Origin: Actinoplanes sandaracinus
Lineage (GTDB): Bacteria > Actinomycetota > Actinomycetes > Mycobacteriales > Micromonosporaceae
Direction: 5' to 3'
Length of the DNA: 64,000 nucleotides
NCBI RefSeq assembly: GCF_030009775.1
Contig: NZ_JASCTH010000001.1
Location: 346,909-410,908 of the forward strand
Position numbers and translations under genes: made by a program. Below the pieces are notes generated by a model. That model was given only the letters and a program-made list of their open reading frames with translations. It did not search any database and was not told the DNA's origin. Below are positions 62,398 to 64,000 of the stretch, piece after piece (the stretch's first letter is position 1; each line of letters opens with the position of its first letter).

Positions 62398-63135
62398 GTG
62401 GCGATTGAAGTGCGGCACGGCGCGGTCACCGAGGTGGTGATCGATTTTCCTCCGGTCAACGCGGTGCCGGCGGCCGGCTGGCATGCCCTCGCCGAGGCCG
62501 TCACCACGGCCGGGGCCGATCCCGAGACCCGGGCGGTGGTGCTCGCCGCCGACGGCCGCGGCTTCTGCGCCGGAGTCGACATCAAGGAGATGCAGCGCAC
62601 GGCCGGCCACGAGGCGCTGCTCGCCGCCAACCGGGGCTGCGCGGCGGCGTTCGCGGCGGTGTACGACTGCCCGGTCCCGGTGATCGCCGCCGTGCAGGGG
62701 TTCTGCCTCGGCGGCGGGGTGGGCCTGGCCGGCAACGCCGACCTGGTGGTGGCCTCCGACGACGCCACCTTCGGGCTGCCCGAGGTCGACCGCGGGGCGC
62801 TCGGCGCGGCCACCCACCTGGCCCGGTTGGTCCCCCACCAGTTGATGCGGACGATGGTCTACACCTGCCGACCGGTCACGGCGTGGGAGCTGCACCGGTT
62901 CGGCACGGTCCTCGAGGTGGTCCCGCGCGCCGGGCTGCGGCGGGCCGCGCGCCGGGTGGCCGGTGAGATCGCGGCCAAGGATCCGGTGGTCATCCGCCGG
63001 GCCAAGGAGTCGCTGAACGGGATCGACCCGATCGACGTGAAGCGCTCCTACCGGTTCGAGCAGGGCTTCACCTTCGAGCTCAACCTCAACGGCGCCGGCG
63101 ATCGCGCCCGCCAGAGATTCGTGGACGGCGGCTGA
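62398..63135 (+). CDS. echA20: EchA20-type enoyl-CoA hydratase/ring-opening hydrolase
   Basis: 245 residues of the crotonase fold. Strong likeness to mycobacterial EchA20 is seen in PPVNAVPAAGW, GFCAGVDIKEMQRT, FCLGGGVGLAGN, FGLPEVDRGALGAATHLARL and FEQGFTFELNLNG. EchA20 opens the D ring of the last steroid intermediates. The start is GTG 62398. It is followed 16 nt later by ipdA. Confidence 0.9.
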   Translation: MAIEVRHGAVTEVVIDFPPVNAVPAAGWHALAEAVTTAGADPETRAVVLAADGRGFCAGVDIKEMQRTAGHEALLAANRGCAAAFAAVYDCPVPVIAAVQGFCLGGGVGLAGNADLVVASDDATFGLPEVDRGALGAATHLARLVPHQLMRTMVYTCRPVTAWELHRFGTVLEVVPRAGLRRAARRVAGEIAAKDPVVIRRAKESLNGIDPIDVKRSYRFEQGFTFELNLNGAGDRARQRFVDGG

Positions 63136-63151
63136 GAAGGGAGGGCGGCCA

Positions 63152-63979
63152 GTGGACAGGGTCGTCAGCATCGAGGACGTGGCCGGTGAGATCCGCGACG
63201 GCATGACGGTCGGGATCGGCGGGTGGGGGTCGCGCCGCAAGCCGATGGCCCTGGTCCGGGCGATCGCGCGGTCCGGCCGCAAGGATTTGACGCTGGTCAC
63301 CTACGGCGGGCCGGACGTCGGCGTCCTCGTCGCCGCCGGCTGTGTCCGCCGGGTGGTCACCGGGTTCGTGTCGCTGGACAGCATTCCGCTCGAGCCGCAC
63401 TTCCGGCGGGCCCGCAGTGCCGGCACGGTTCTCCTGACCGAGTACGACGAGGGAATGCTCTACTGGGGGCTCCTCGCGGCCGCGAACCGGCTGCCGTTCC
63501 TGCCGATCCGCGCCGGCCTCGGCTCCGATGTCCTGCGTGTGAACCCGGAGCTGCGGACGGTCCGCTCCCCCTATGCCGACGGCACCGAGCTGGTCGCCAT
63601 GCCCGCGATCACGCTCGACGTCGCGATCGTGCACCTGAACCGGGCCGACGCCCACGGCAACGGGCGATACCTCGGCCCCGACCCGTACTTCGACGACCTG
63701 TTCTGCCTGGCCGCGAAACGCCGGTTCGTCACCTGCGAGCGGATCGTCAGCACCGCGGCTCTCATCGAGTCGGGCCCGCCACAGACCCTGCTGGTCAACC
63801 GGTCGATGGTGGACGGCGTGGTGGAGACCCCGCACGGCGCCCACTTCACCAGCTGTGTCCCCGACTACGACCGGGACGAGGCCTTCCAGCGCGAGTACGC
63901 GACCACCGACTGGGAGACGTTCCGGACCCGCTATCTCGACGGCGACGAGGCCGGCTATCAGAAGGCGGTAGCCCGGTGA
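63152..63979 (+). CDS. ipdA: IpdA-type CoA-transferase-fold subunit (C ring opening)
   Basis: 275 residues. Key matches to IpdA are GMTVGIGGWGSRRKPMALVR, VTYGGPDVGVLVAAG, FLPIRAGLGSDV, DPYFDDLF and LLVNRSMVDGVVETPHGAHF. IpdAB hydrolyses the C ring of COCHEA-CoA in steroid degradation and lacks classical transferase activity. GTG 63152 follows AGGGAGG. It overlaps the start of ipdB. Confidence 0.9.
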   Translation: MDRVVSIEDVAGEIRDGMTVGIGGWGSRRKPMALVRAIARSGRKDLTLVTYGGPDVGVLVAAGCVRRVVTGFVSLDSIPLEPHFRRARSAGTVLLTEYDEGMLYWGLLAAANRLPFLPIRAGLGSDVLRVNPELRTVRSPYADGTELVAMPAITLDVAIVHLNRADAHGNGRYLGPDPYFDDLFCLAAKRRFVTCERIVSTAALIESGPPQTLLVNRSMVDGVVETPHGAHFTSCVPDYDRDEAFQREYATTDWETFRTRYLDGDEAGYQKAVAR

Positions 63980-64000
63980 CCGGCCCGGCGACCCGGGCGG
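63976..64000 (+). CDS. ipdB: IpdB-type subunit, first codons only (cut by the window end)
   Basis: GTG 63976 overlaps the ipdA stop (GTGA). The first codons read VTGPATRA, and the TRA fits the TRAE motif near the start of known IpdB. The remainder lies outside the window. Confidence 0.6.

Overview
The window is very GC-rich, with coding genes almost always ending codons in G or C. It is typical of a filamentous actinomycete. Gene content (SARP/AfsR-type regulator, DrrAB-type ABC pair, NarL/LuxR regulators, F420-type oxidoreductase, KstR2-type steroid regulon) fits the Micromonosporaceae, perhaps Actinoplanes. The genus is an inference from general knowledge and was not tested by alignment.

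Layout. 1-5.3 kb: a formaldehyde-dehydrogenase-type zinc MDR enzyme, a visibly decayed two-component pair (kinase lacking most of its ATPase domain, regulator with a 1-nt frameshift), and a TetR/MFS efflux pair with two candidate operators. 5.3-7.7 kb: almost gene-free accessory DNA with 59-bp tandem repeats, 31-bp degenerate repeat arrays and an IS256-type transposase remnant. 7.7-16.8 kb: a surface-polysaccharide locus (DMT membrane protein, DegT-like aminotransferase, polyprenyl-phosphate sugar transferase, nucleotide-sugar dehydrogenase, CapD/WbpM-type dehydratase; divergent GT4 glycosyltransferase, VanZ, LuxR-type regulator). 17.7-22 kb: a three-gene MoxR ATPase / HExxH-vWA / unknown-protein system. 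22-28.7 kb: MFS and CPBP protease pair, an EF-G-like GTPase with a candidate leader peptide, and GNAT, NUDIX and DHFR-like enzymes. 28.9-33 kb: a translationally coupled operon of three pilin-like proteins, one with Ig-like repeats and one fused to a ricin-B-type lectin. 33-37.4 kb: a Ser/Thr kinase, a GNAT protein, a methyltransferase remnant and an array of ten tRNA or tRNA-like genes. 37.4-42.6 kb: zwf coupled to a CitAB-type two-component system, divergent from a C4-dicarboxylate symporter. 42.8-48 kb: DrrAB-type exporter and a large AfsR-like regulator. 48.1-52.9 kb: KtrAB potassium uptake, a DUF1772 protein, a lipoprotein and a secreted CBM20 protein.

53-64 kb is a steroid-catabolism block. 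A KstR2-like TetR regulator, two SDRs, an F420/PPOX enzyme, an aldehyde dehydrogenase, a further SDR, echA20, ipdA and the first codons of ipdB lie here. They resemble the Mycobacterium tuberculosis Rv3548c-Rv3552 region for cholesterol C/D-ring breakdown. Three sites fit the KstR2 consensus (AnCAAGnnCTTGnT) and two fit the KstR consensus (TnnAACnnGTTnnA). They sit exactly at the expected promoters, which suggests that both regulators act on this block.

Most genes are ordinary. The most unusual content is the pilin-lectin operon, the MoxR/vWA triad, the tRNA array with class I bodies carrying leucine anticodons, and the double-operator steroid block.
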